A stretch of 64,000 nucleotides of DNA, from contig JAOZHX010000017.1 of NCBI GenBank assembly GCA_026014665.1, forward strand, positions 1 through 64,000. Direction: 5' to 3'. Positions within the stretch are counted from its first letter, which is position 1; each line of letters begins with the position of its first letter. The notes below the pieces were generated by a model. That model saw only the letters and a program-made list of their open reading frames with translations, searched no databases and had not been told where the DNA came from. The position numbers and the translations under genes were made by a program. The DNA comes from Candidatus Bathyarchaeota archaeon. GTDB lineage: Archaea > Thermoproteota > Bathyarchaeia > Bathyarchaeales > Bathycorpusculaceae. Shown piece by piece: positions 42,291 through 50,621 of the stretch.

Positions 42291-43336
42291 ATCGGGTGGA
42301 ACCCCGTGCTCTTAAGGCCCGTGGTTTCATCTATACCCATGACTATGTTGAGGCATTGTACACCTTGGCCGGCGGCGCCCTTGACCATGTTGTCCAAAGC
42401 AGAAAAGAGGATGAGGCGGTTTGCGTGTTCATCGATTTCGAAGCCAACGTCACAGAAGTTGGTGCCCATGGTGATTTTTGGGTCGGGTAGTTGATAGGGT
42501 CCTTTGAGGTACTTTACGATGCGAACGAAGGGTTCTGCTCCATACATACCGCGCAAGGCACGCCAGAGATCTTTGTTTTCAACTTTCTGTTTTGGATAAG
42601 TGTGGATGGTGGCGAGTATGCCGCGTACCATGTTGACCGCATGAGGCGTGAAGGAGATTTTTACTGTTTCACCCAACAGGGCAAGTTCCTGTTCAACTTC
42701 GGCTATGTGACGATGGCCAACAACCTTGTAGGGACGTACGCCGCTGAAACGTTCAGGATGATGTGAAGCAAGGCTGGGCTTGCTGCCGCCGCCCGAAGAA
42801 CCCACCTTGAGGTCGACAACGATATGGTCGTTGTCGATTAATCCAGCCTTAACGATGGGCGCTAATGCCAAGATTGCCGCTGTGGCTTCGCAGCCGGGGC
42901 ATGCGACGAGTTTGGCCGTTTTTATTTCTTCTCGATGCAGTTCAGGCAATCCGTATGCTGCGTCTTTGAGCATTTCGGGGTGAGCATGTTTCCAGCCGTA
43001 GTAAGTTTCGTAGTCAGCAGGATTTTTTAGGCGAAAGTCTGCGCTCATATCGATAACTTTGAGGCCTGCCTCCAGCAACTTTGGAACCAAGTTGACGGAG
43101 CCACCATGCGGAGTCGCCGTAAAGACTAGGTCGCAGTTTTTCTGGAGTTCAGCCATGTCTTGGGGAACAAATTTCAGCTGGGTTAAGCCTCTTAGGTTGG
43201 GGTGCACGTTGAAGACGAATTCTCCAGCGCTCTGGCGAGAAGTAACCATCGTTACATCTACTTTGGGGTGCATTAGGAGTATTCGCAGAAGTTCACTTCC
43301 AACGTATCCTGAACCGCCAATTATTCCGATTCTCAT
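42287..43336 (-). CDS. lysY: [LysW]-aminoadipyl/glutamyl 6-phosphate reductase
   Basis: LysY reduces the carrier-bound acyl phosphate to the semialdehyde with NADPH. The 349-residue protein has GIIGGSGYVGSELLRILL (dinucleotide site), FTATPHGGSVNLVP, the catalytic cysteine in ACPGCEATAAILALAP, and GSSGGGSKPSLASHHPE. It is an ArgC/LysY type reductase of usual length. A 28-base gap separates it from lysX upstream and a 4-base overlap joins it to lysZ. Confidence 0.94.
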   Translation of the reverse strand: MRIGIIGGSGYVGSELLRILLMHPKVDVTMVTSRQSAGEFVFNVHPNLRGLTQLKFVPQDMAELQKNCDLVFTATPHGGSVNLVPKLLEAGLKVIDMSADFRLKNPADYETYYGWKHAHPEMLKDAAYGLPELHREEIKTAKLVACPGCEATAAILALAPIVKAGLIDNDHIVVDLKVGSSGGGSKPSLASHHPERFSGVRPYKVVGHRHIAEVEQELALLGETVKISFTPHAVNMVRGILATIHTYPKQKVENKDLWRALRGMYGAEPFVRIVKYLKGPYQLPDPKITMGTNFCDVGFEIDEHANRLILFSALDNMVKGAAGQGVQCLNIVMGIDETTGLKSTGFHPM

Positions 43337-43364
43337 ACTTTGTTTTCCTCTCTGTATTCTTTGG

Positions 43365-44549
43365 TTAACTGTCGATTAGACTTTGGGCGCCTTTTAGCAA
43401 GGGCACAGCTACGTTGAGTCCTGTTGCAAGCCGAGTGTTTTCCCAGAACTCTGGGCAGGAATTCGCCTCATGAAATACAATTGCGCCCATGTTTCTTTCT
43501 ACGCTCTCTTCAATTATACTATTAATTTTTTCGTAAGCTGAAGTGCTCTTGTACACCTGAAAAGCATGTTCAAGTCTTGCATTCCAAGCTGCAAAGTCGG
43601 TTAAGCGTAGTTCATCCTGCTTCATTTTTTGGACTGACAGAAACGCTTGACCTGCTTTATCAAGCTCTAATTTAAGCTCGGCTTCATCTACGTTTTTGTT
43701 TTCGCCAACATCAAACATGGCATCGAGGGCAAAAATCCAAGCGTGATTGCCTTTGCCGAGGATTTGGCCGCATTTAACCGCTAAATCCTGAATGGCTTTG
43801 GGAAGCTTCGCATGGAACACCAAGTTTCCAAGGAAAGTGTTGGTTCGAAAGTCTTTGAACCCTGCCCGAGCCATGGCTGTATGGTAACATACGGGTTGTT
43901 TGCCTTTTTCTTGATAAACGATTATGCGCAAATCGTAGAACCATTTCTGTATGAGTTCTTGGGCAACGATGCCTACAGGGTTGATGATGGAGGGTTTGGT
44001 TTCCAGTATGTTGGCTTCCAGTTGGTCGCGGGTTTTGGAAAGCATGATCATTTTGCCATGCGTTCCCGCATCTGCTTTGATTACTATTCCCTGCTCGAGG
44101 GGGATTTCCTGTTGGAAGAGGTCGGCGATGTCTTTTTCATTGTGGATTTCTCTGCCGCCTTTCATGGCATCTACGGCGTCGCAGGGAACGAAGACGGTTT
44201 TGGGAATGGGGATGCCTTCCTTATGCAAAAGCAGAAGGGTGCGCAGTTTACTGTAGCAGAGGAATTCGATTTCTGATGAGTTGAGAGTTTTTTTCCCCAG
44301 CATCTCCATGATGTAGGAAGCTTGGAGGCGGCGGTTTTTGCTTTGCGCCCGGTTTAGCACTGCTTTGGTGCCCTCTATAACGCTGGTGTAGTCTTTGCCT
44401 TTTGTTTTGGCGGAAAAACCGTTCTTGGAGATGGCGAAGGCAATTTTTCGGAAGGGAATATAAGTTAAGTCTATTCCGAGTTCTTGAGCGGTGAGCTTTA
44501 TGCCGTTTTCGTCGTTTTCTGAACGCTCATAGAGAAGTGCAATGCTCAT
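43365..44549 (-). CDS. lysX: LysX-type ATP-grasp ligase (oversized)
   Basis: LysX joins the amino group of alpha-aminoadipate or glutamate to the C-terminal Glu of LysW with ATP. The 394-residue protein has the ATP-grasp layout: VLNRAQSKNRRLQASYIMEMLG, a CYSKLRTLLLLHKEGIPIPKTVF stretch, VIKADAGTHGKMI, ELIQKWFYDLRIIVY, and the end motif EANSCPEFWENTRLATGLNVA that matches the substrate region of LysX/ArgX. Known members are about 280-290 residues. Here there is an extra central part with FALDAMFDVGENK and about 80 inserted residues. Operon position between lysW and lysY supports the call. Specificity cannot be read off. Confidence 0.8.
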   Translation of the reverse strand: MSIALLYERSENDENGIKLTAQELGIDLTYIPFRKIAFAISKNGFSAKTKGKDYTSVIEGTKAVLNRAQSKNRRLQASYIMEMLGKKTLNSSEIEFLCYSKLRTLLLLHKEGIPIPKTVFVPCDAVDAMKGGREIHNEKDIADLFQQEIPLEQGIVIKADAGTHGKMIMLSKTRDQLEANILETKPSIINPVGIVAQELIQKWFYDLRIIVYQEKGKQPVCYHTAMARAGFKDFRTNTFLGNLVFHAKLPKAIQDLAVKCGQILGKGNHAWIFALDAMFDVGENKNVDEAELKLELDKAGQAFLSVQKMKQDELRLTDFAAWNARLEHAFQVYKSTSAYEKINSIIEESVERNMGAIVFHEANSCPEFWENTRLATGLNVAVPLLKGAQSLIDS

Positions 44550-44622
44550 CGCTTATGTCCTCCTGAGATGATTGTTTATTAAAAAGATTGTTCAAAGCAA
44601 GGAATTGGTTGGGTGGATACGC

Positions 44623-44829
44623 TTATTCGCCCCAATCCTCGCCTTCAATGGTTAATTCTTGAAGGTCGATGCATCCGCCTTTAACCGCCTTAACCTCGAG
44701 TTCGAGTCCGCAGCCGGGGCAGCTTAAAATTTCACCTTTTTCAGTGTCTGCTGGAACGTCGAGTTCTGCTTCACAGTCGGGGCATTTTGCAGTTATGTTT
44801 GCTTGGTTTGAGTTTATGGGTTTAATCAT
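44623..44829 (-). CDS. lysW: Amino-group carrier protein LysW
   Basis: LysW is a 55-70 residue acidic protein that carries pathway intermediates on its C-terminal glutamate. This one has 68 residues, a zinc ribbon (CPDCEAELDVP and LSCPGCGLELEV) and the diagnostic C-terminus EDWGE, to whose last Glu the substrate is attached. It is the first gene of the operon, 73 bases before lysX. A palindromic operator and a TATA box lie upstream. Confidence 0.97.
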   Translation of the reverse strand: MIKPINSNQANITAKCPDCEAELDVPADTEKGEILSCPGCGLELEVKAVKGGCIDLQELTIEGEDWGE

Positions 44830-44886
44830 TTCTTATTCGTCACTTTACTTTTTTTTTGGAAATGTCTTTTTGATAGATTCGACTGC

Positions 44887-44897
44887 ATTTTTAAACG
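44887..44897 (-). promoter_or_regulatory. TATA box for the lysW operon
   Basis: On the minus strand GTTTAAAAATG gives an A/T-rich TATA-like element about 60 bases before the lysW ATG. It lies directly downstream of the palindrome at 44903-44923 in the direction of transcription. Confidence 0.45.
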
Positions 44898-44902
44898 TTG
44901 CG

Positions 44903-44923
44903 ACTAATTTGTTACAAGTTAGT
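44903..44923. promoter_or_regulatory. 21-base palindromic operator, probable Lrp-type site
   Basis: A nearly perfect palindrome: the outer arms are ACTAA and TTAGT, and the core reads TTGTTACAA. Only the centre base and one symmetric pair break the symmetry. It sits immediately upstream of the lysW TATA box and in front of a divergent Lrp-type regulator gene. In Sulfolobus, the Lrp-like protein LysM activates lysW operon transcription from a site in this same kind of place. The assignment to the neighbouring regulator is inference. Confidence 0.7.
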
Positions 44924-45060
44924 TTATTAATGTTCTATTTGGTGCACAACCTAAGATAGCGAATTGGTTCTTTGAGGAGGAAAACGGAAGAAAACCCTTT
45001 AAGCATAACGTTTTTCGAGTTAACGATTGGATACTTGTATGGAAAACGTTAAATCTCTCC

Positions 45061-45069
45061 ATTAAAATA
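45061..45069 (+). promoter_or_regulatory. TATA box for the Lrp-type regulator, probable leaderless mRNA
   Basis: ATTAAAATA is centred about 26 bases before ATG 45091, the spacing expected when transcription starts at the initiation codon. This supports a leaderless transcript and start at 45091 rather than the TTG at 45079. A perfect 8-base inverted repeat (AACGTTTT at 45007-45014 and AAAACGTT at 45043-45050) lies just upstream. Confidence 0.55.
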
Positions 45070-45090
45070 ACCACTCGGTTGGCACTGAAG

Positions 45091-45501
45091 ATGGATGATA
45101 AAGACAAAGAAATCATAAAACTTCTCAAAGAGGATGGGCGAGCAGGATACGGCGAAATAGGTGCTAAAGTGGGTTTATCCGAAGGAGCCGTACGGAAAAG
45201 AATCAAAACCCTAACTGATGAACATATTATTAGGAAATTCACAGTGAAAATCGGCGTCGGCGAAGGCGCCCAAGCCATCACTCTCCTAACCCTAAACCCT
45301 GCTTATCCGACGCAGGAGGTTTCTAAAAAAATTCAAGCGATACCCAACGTAGAAACTACATATGAGGTCACAGGGGAATATGACATAGTCGCAGTTATCA
45401 GCGGCATGAACGTCATGGAAGTCAACGAATGCATCGAGAAAATTCGCTCGGTTGAAGGCATAATGAAAACCAACACCATGATAGTGCTAAGAAGCCTCTA
45501 A
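45091..45501 (+). CDS. Lrp/AsnC-family transcriptional regulator
   Basis: A 136-residue regulator that starts MDDKDKEIIKLLKEDGRAG. The N-terminal helix-turn-helix is IGAKVGLSEGAVRKRIKTL; the C-terminal ligand-binding RAM domain has TLLTLNPAYP, IPNVETTYEVTGEYDIVAVI and a final IVLRSL. It is divergent from the lysW operon with a palindrome between, so it is likely the functional counterpart of LysM, sensing lysine or a related amino acid. TTG 45079 is an alternative start. Confidence 0.9.
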   Translation: MDDKDKEIIKLLKEDGRAGYGEIGAKVGLSEGAVRKRIKTLTDEHIIRKFTVKIGVGEGAQAITLLTLNPAYPTQEVSKKIQAIPNVETTYEVTGEYDIVAVISGMNVMEVNECIEKIRSVEGIMKTNTMIVLRSL

Positions 45502-45860
45502 CTCTGCCCGTGAAAATAAACCGAACGTTCAAACGATACATTTGGATGCTAACTGTTGATCTACGCAAAAACATGTAATGGGCAAACCACCATCGGCAGT
45601 TCCTAACGGACAACAAGCATAAAATCAGCGCTTTATAGAAGCGTCGAAGGATTACAAGAGACCAACATCATTTTACCATAAAACGCAAGCCGCCTATTTA
45701 TAAGGGGGTATAGAAAAAAATCGCACGCACCCACCACAGAAAAAACCAAGCAGCCACCAAGCAAAACTATACAAGCTACCCCAACAAAAAATAGAATGAG
45801 TATTTATTAATCAAAAACCATTAACAAAACAACCCAAATTACTAACAGCGGTGAAAAAAC
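45502..45860. other. Intergenic region with promoter of infB
   Basis: A 359-base spacer, AT-rich, with no gene seen. Two TATA-like elements stand out: CTATTTATAAG near 45691-45701 and TATTTATTAA near 45801-45810. The second would give a start about 25 bases before ATG 45861. No structured RNA was recognised. Confidence 0.4.
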
Positions 45861-47648
45861 ATGCCAACACGCCAACCAATCGTATGTGTCCTAGGACACG
45901 TCGACACAGGCAAAACTAGCCTCCTCGACACTCTGCGCAAAACCTCCGTCCAAGCCCGCGAAGCAGGAGGCATGACCCAGCACATCGGTGCCAGCTTCTT
46001 CCCAACCGAAACCCTCAAACAACTCATCGGACCCTACATCGCCAACTTCAAAACAGGCATAGAAATCCCAGGTCTCCTCATCGTCGACACCCCAGGACAC
46101 GAAGCCTTCACCAACCTAAGGCGCAGAGGCGGAAGCGTTGCCGACATCGCCATCCTCGTCATAGACATCCTCAAAGGATTCGAAGCCCAAACTCTCGAAT
46201 GCATCGAAATCCTAAAAGCCCGCAAAACCCCCTTCATCGTAGCAGTGAACAAAATCGATCGCATCCCAGGATGGAAACCCCAACCATCCGCACCATTCCT
46301 AAAATCCTTCGCCATGCAAGATAGCTTCGTACAAGAAGACTTCAACAACCGCCTCTACCAAGTTATGGGCGAATTCAGCCGCCTAAACTTTAAAACCGAC
46401 CGCTTCGACCACATACGCGACTTCACCATCAACGTAGCCCTGGTGCCCACCAGCGCCAAAACAGGCGAAGGCTTACCTGAACTCGTCATGGTTTTAGTCG
46501 GTCTCACCCAGCAATACCTTAAAAAACGTCTCCAAACCACCGAAGGTCCAGCAAAAGGCTCAGTGCTGGAAGTCAAAGAAGAACCTGGACTTGGACTAAC
46601 GTTAAACACTATAATCTACGACGGAACCCTCCATAAAGACGACTTAGTCGTAGTCGGCGGCAAAGAAGGCCCAATAATCACGCGCATACGCACCATACTT
46701 GTTCCCAAACCCCTTGACGAAATGCGTGATCCGCGAGACAAATTCTCGAACGTGGACACAATATATGCTAGTGCAGGTGTCAAAATTGTTGCTCCCAACG
46801 TTGAAGGCGCCTTGGCAGGTGCACCCTTACTTGCAGTTCCCCCAGGCGAGGATACGGCAAAATATTGCAAGCTCATCACTGAAGAAATCGGCAGAATCCG
46901 CATAGCAACCGAAATCGACGGTGTAATAGTCAAAGCTGACACGCTTGGCTCGCTTGAAGCCATGGCGGAAATCCTCAAAGCAAACAACGTGCAGGTACGC
47001 ATCGCCGACATAGGAGACATAAGCAAACGCGACGTCATCGAAGCATCAGTCGTGAAGGCAAAAGAACCATTGGTTGGAGCAATCCTTGCGTTCGGCGTTA
47101 AAACGTTGCCTGACGCTGAAGCCGAAGCAGCTGCCAACAACATACCAATTTTTAAAGAACCTATCATCTACAACCTTGTTGACAATTATCTGCGATGGGT
47201 CAAGGAGAAACGTGAAGCAAAAAGCGAACAGGAATTTGAAGCCCTCACAAAACCAGGCAAAATCATGGTCCTGCCAGGATGCATCTTCCGAAGAGCAAAA
47301 CCCGCAATTTTTGGCGTCGAAATTTTAGGAGGCAGACTTAAACCGCGTGTTGGTCTGATTCGGGCTGAAGATGGGTCGGACGTTGGAGATTTGCAGCAGA
47401 TTCAAGATAAAGGCAAAGCAGTAAGCGAAGCCAAAGTGGGTATGCAGGTGGCGGTTTCTATGGATAAGCCAATTGTCGGCAGGCACGTGTTTGAACGTGA
47501 TGTTTTGTATGTGAAAGTTCCTGAGCAAGACGCTAAAGCCTTGTTGACGACGCATTTGGATGATTTGACTGCCGAAGAAGTAGAAGTGCTAAAGGAATAC
47601 GTCAACTTGATGCGTAAAAAAGTGCCGTTCTGGGCTGGGGTAATGTAA
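45861..47648 (+). CDS. infB: Translation initiation factor aIF5B
   Basis: aIF5B is the GTPase that joins ribosomal subunits at the start codon. The 595-residue protein has the G motifs: [14 protein letters not shown] (G1), GGMTQHIGA (G2), VDTPGHEAF (G3), [11 protein letters not shown] (G4) and PTSAKTGEG (G5). Domain II then domain III ([22 protein letters not shown]) follow, and domain IV with [20 protein letters not shown] and a C-terminal helix ([16 protein letters not shown]). No intein is present, unlike some archaeal infB genes. Standalone gene. Confidence 0.97.
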   Translation: MPTRQPIVCVLGHVDTGKTSLLDTLRKTSVQAREAGGMTQHIGASFFPTETLKQLIGPYIANFKTGIEIPGLLIVDTPGHEAFTNLRRRGGSVADIAILVIDILKGFEAQTLECIEILKARKTPFIVAVNKIDRIPGWKPQPSAPFLKSFAMQDSFVQEDFNNRLYQVMGEFSRLNFKTDRFDHIRDFTINVALVPTSAKTGEGLPELVMVLVGLTQQYLKKRLQTTEGPAKGSVLEVKEEPGLGLTLNTIIYDGTLHKDDLVVVGGKEGPIITRIRTILVPKPLDEMRDPRDKFSNVDTIYASAGVKIVAPNVEGALAGAPLLAVPPGEDTAKYCKLITEEIGRIRIATEIDGVIVKADTLGSLEAMAEILKANNVQVRIADIGDISKRDVIEASVVKAKEPLVGAILAFGVKTLPDAEAEAAANNIPIFKEPIIYNLVDNYLRWVKEKREAKSEQEFEALTKPGKIMVLPGCIFRRAKPAIFGVEILGGRLKPRVGLIRAEDGSDVGDLQQIQDKGKAVSEAKVGMQVAVSMDKPIVGRHVFERDVLYVKVPEQDAKALLTTHLDDLTAEEVEVLKEYVNLMRKKVPFWAGVM

Positions 47649-47685
47649 GTGGCTTTTTTAGTCCTATTTAAAGGGTAGTTGAAAA

Positions 47686-48798
47686 CTAGTTCTTCTTCCC
47701 ATTCTTTCCATTTGATTGCTGTTCAAGCTTTGTCGGCAAATACTCATCGACAATGTAGGTCAATCCATACCTGCTGAAAGCTTCTTGTTCTGCCTTGCGC
47801 TTAATTTTTAGGAATAACTTGATTTCACGCTGCCAAAGAGGGTCGTTTTGGTATCTTGGGTCTTTCTGCAACTCGTAAAGGCGTTTAATGTCCACTTCGT
47901 CAAGAGGGTCTGTTGGCAGTTTGTATTCAACGATGTCACTTGCCCAAACTCCGCTCCAAACCGCGTCGGGGGTGTTAAGCTCCCGCAGGTGTGCAGCGTT
48001 GGCTGAACCGCTGATGATGACTTGTGCAATGTGCATGCCCCAAGGGTCGCCATCGGTTAAGATGTAAACGGGCAAGCCAAGTTCATCATGTAAGCGTCTT
48101 ATGAAGCTGCGCGTTTGCCTTGGCGCTTGACCGCCGCATGATATGAGCAATGATTTGTGCTTGTTGTGGACGTTTTCTTCGATGAATCTCGTGAATAGAG
48201 CACCTTTCTCTATGGCTATTACTTTGTCGGCTTTAGTGCCTATGAACTCAGAACTGGTCAAGGCTGGGCCGATAAGGACGCCGTCTGGGTGGCTGGTGAG
48301 GTTGAGGGTTTTGCCTTCATAGCCTGGAACGGTATAGCCGATGTCGAGGTCGCCAAAAATAGCCGAGCGCTCTTCGGGGAATATGTTGAAGTCTTCCCTA
48401 GCAAATCCAGTTAAAGTTTCAAGGTCGGTTATGATGTTGTTTGATTCCTGTTGGTCAGTGAAGGTCATTTCGTAAGCTTGAGCAGAATAATAGACATCTC
48501 TTAGCGTGCTGGTTTTGCGTTGGCTAGTCAGTTCGTTGCTAAACATGGCTGCCCAAGCAAGTTGGGTAAAAGGTTTTATGTGGCGGATGTTGCGTGCGCT
48601 TCTGCCGACGCTTTTTTCGCCCAAGATGTATTGGCGCAGGTTAGGGTCGTAAGTTATGTTTTCGGTGCTGCGGCTGGGCATGTTTATGGTTGGAAAGATA
48701 CCCTGGTCTAGTTGGCTGTAGATTTGGTTGCCAAAGGACTTTAGACCTGCAAGGACTTCTTGCTTTTTCTCAACAATTTTAGCTTTCTTCTGCGCCAT
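47686..48798 (-). CDS. top6A: DNA topoisomerase VI subunit A
   Basis: The DNA-cutting subunit of topoisomerase VI, a type IIB enzyme related to Spo11. The 370-residue protein has the 5Y-CAP domain with catalytic tyrosine in RDVYYSAQAYEM (Tyr at 103-104), and a Toprim fold with SLLISCGGQAPRQTRSFIRRLHDEL (in pieces) and ILTDGDPWGMHIAQ, whose Asp pair binds magnesium. It overlaps the top6B end by 20 bases. The last 20 residues are a short polar tail. Confidence 0.97.
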   Translation of the reverse strand: MAQKKAKIVEKKQEVLAGLKSFGNQIYSQLDQGIFPTINMPSRSTENITYDPNLRQYILGEKSVGRSARNIRHIKPFTQLAWAAMFSNELTSQRKTSTLRDVYYSAQAYEMTFTDQQESNNIITDLETLTGFAREDFNIFPEERSAIFGDLDIGYTVPGYEGKTLNLTSHPDGVLIGPALTSSEFIGTKADKVIAIEKGALFTRFIEENVHNKHKSLLISCGGQAPRQTRSFIRRLHDELGLPVYILTDGDPWGMHIAQVIISGSANAAHLRELNTPDAVWSGVWASDIVEYKLPTDPLDEVDIKRLYELQKDPRYQNDPLWQREIKLFLKIKRKAEQEAFSRYGLTYIVDEYLPTKLEQQSNGKNGKKN

Positions 48799-50305
48799 AT
48801 TTTTGCACGCTCTTGAGGAGTTTATCTATGTCTGGAACCCGGTCTTTACCCGCTAAAGTGGTGGAGAACTGGGCGATTTTAGGGAGGTATTTGCTAAAGA
48901 TTCCTAAGCGTTTCTTTTCCATATGCACGTGCTCTTGTCTTGTTAGGAAATGCTGGAGTTGACGTGCAACTTCGCGGAGGGCGTTGGCAACTTCACGGCG
49001 CACTTCGGGTCTGTCGCTTATGAATTCTTTGCCGACGGTTTTGTAGGGGACTTTGGTGCTACATATGTGGACAACTATGGCGATAGGCATGTCCGGTGAG
49101 ACTTTGTAGCGCCGCCAATTCATGGCTGAAATAACACGGTAGGAAACGTCGCTTGCTTCATCATAGAGCAGAGGAATTTTGTTGGCGAAGCGGTAGATGA
49201 CAAAGTTGTTTCGTTTCGGTATGTTGCCGCCGTAAGCCATAGCCATCTCCACGATGAAGGGGTGTCCTGCGTAGGTTGAGGGTTTGCGTTGATGGACAAC
49301 GAGGTACTCAGGGTTCAGTTCTTTTGCAACCCCAGCTTTGAGGAGTTCTTCGCCGAGGGGTGAGAGGCAGCTGGCATCGGGTGGAAGGAAGTCTTTGTAT
49401 TTTTTTAGGTTCTGCATCAGCCGAACGATTTCTTCGTGGTTGAGTTTTTTGGGGTTTTTGCTTGGGTTAATACTTGCGAACTCGAGGAATTTTTGAGCTG
49501 TAATTTCGCCGACTCGGTGGAAGTGACCTTTTAAGAAGTCAGCCATGTTGCTGTATTCGGTTATCTGTACGAGGCGCTGGAGAAGTTCGACATCCACGCC
49601 GTAGGGGTGAGGCATGGTTTCTTTGGGTGGTTCGGGCATGGTCGTGGTTGCCCTTATGAACTTGTAGAGTCTGCCTTTTGGGTCAACGAATGTGAGGTTC
49701 GCGTATGGGTTGACCATGGCTGTTTGTTTGAAGTACTCTATGATTTTTGGCATGGCACGCAGGTAGTCGCCTTCAAGCGTAAACTCGATGATGGTGCCTC
49801 GCCAGTTTTCTTTGTTTATGATGACTTTGCGATCCAATATTATGGGCTTGTTCCGCTGGATGTCGATCATCAACTTGAAACTGTAAATCTTTTCTTGTCC
49901 AGTGCTTGAAGTCACAAACACGGGTTGGTGAGTTGTGATTTGTCCGTAAAGAACAGCCATTTTTCCTCCTAAGCCAAAGGTGCCTCTGGCTTGTTTGAGT
50001 TTATATTTGCTGCCGTAGAGCACTTGACCAAACGCCGAAGGAATGAAACGAGGTGGTATGCCTGAACCGTTGTCTTCGACTCGGAGCTTGTAGATTTGAG
50101 TGTCAGGTGTTGCCTCCGCTTCAAAAGAAAGCCGTACGTAGATGTCTGGAGGAATTCTTTGGCTCTCAGCAGCATCAAGGCTGTTTTCGACAACTTCTCG
50201 GATAGCTACGAATATGCTACGGGAGGGGTTGGTTAAGCCCGCGATGTCACGGTTACGGTAAAAGAAGTCGGATGCGCTGATTTCTTCGAAGGTTGCTTGA
50301 GCCAC
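48779..50305 (-). CDS. top6B: DNA topoisomerase VI subunit B
   Basis: The ATPase subunit of topoisomerase VI, of the GHKL fold. The 508-residue protein has FVAIREVVENSLDAAESQ (Bergerat N box), YKLRVEDNGSGIPP (G1), a QARGTFGLGGKMAVLYGQ region (G2/lid), an H2TH-like middle domain and a transducer domain that contains AMAYGGNIPKRN and PLLYDEASDVSYRVISAMNW. It precedes top6A and the two overlap, as in most archaea. Complex A2B2 unlinks DNA. Confidence 0.97.
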   Translation of the reverse strand: MAQATFEEISASDFFYRNRDIAGLTNPSRSIFVAIREVVENSLDAAESQRIPPDIYVRLSFEAEATPDTQIYKLRVEDNGSGIPPRFIPSAFGQVLYGSKYKLKQARGTFGLGGKMAVLYGQITTHQPVFVTSSTGQEKIYSFKLMIDIQRNKPIILDRKVIINKENWRGTIIEFTLEGDYLRAMPKIIEYFKQTAMVNPYANLTFVDPKGRLYKFIRATTTMPEPPKETMPHPYGVDVELLQRLVQITEYSNMADFLKGHFHRVGEITAQKFLEFASINPSKNPKKLNHEEIVRLMQNLKKYKDFLPPDASCLSPLGEELLKAGVAKELNPEYLVVHQRKPSTYAGHPFIVEMAMAYGGNIPKRNNFVIYRFANKIPLLYDEASDVSYRVISAMNWRRYKVSPDMPIAIVVHICSTKVPYKTVGKEFISDRPEVRREVANALREVARQLQHFLTRQEHVHMEKKRLGIFSKYLPKIAQFSTTLAGKDRVPDIDKLLKSVQKYGAEES

Positions 50306-50621
50306 TTGCCGCTTACACCACTTTTCCCTGTTTTTAGTTTGCAGATTGCTAAGTATATTTGTTGCTTGTTCTTTAAGTTAACTGCACTATGCGTATAAAA
50401 GGTTCATTTTAAAAGGCGAGCTGGAACATGCCTGAATGGTTACTTTTGCCGTAAATGTGTTAAAATCGAAGCGTATCTATCCTAAATCACATATCTGTAG
50501 AAAACCATAGATCCTGCTGTATTATTAGGCAATCAGGGCGATGCTGAGAAAAGAGTTTGTTGCTTTACATTTCCCCAACATTGATTGATTAAATGATAGG
50601 GTCAGTTTAGGATTCCTGATT
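50306..50621. other. Intergenic region, no supported gene
   Basis: A 316-base spacer between the ABCE1 end and the top6B start on the same strand. It should carry the top6B promoter. A short plus-strand frame near 50400-50480 encodes a CxxC knuckle (YFCRKCVK) but has no start codon, so it is not called. Confidence 0.35.

Noticed and set aside
50400-50480. Plus-strand frame with a CxxC knuckle
   Set aside because: No start codon in frame; likely chance.
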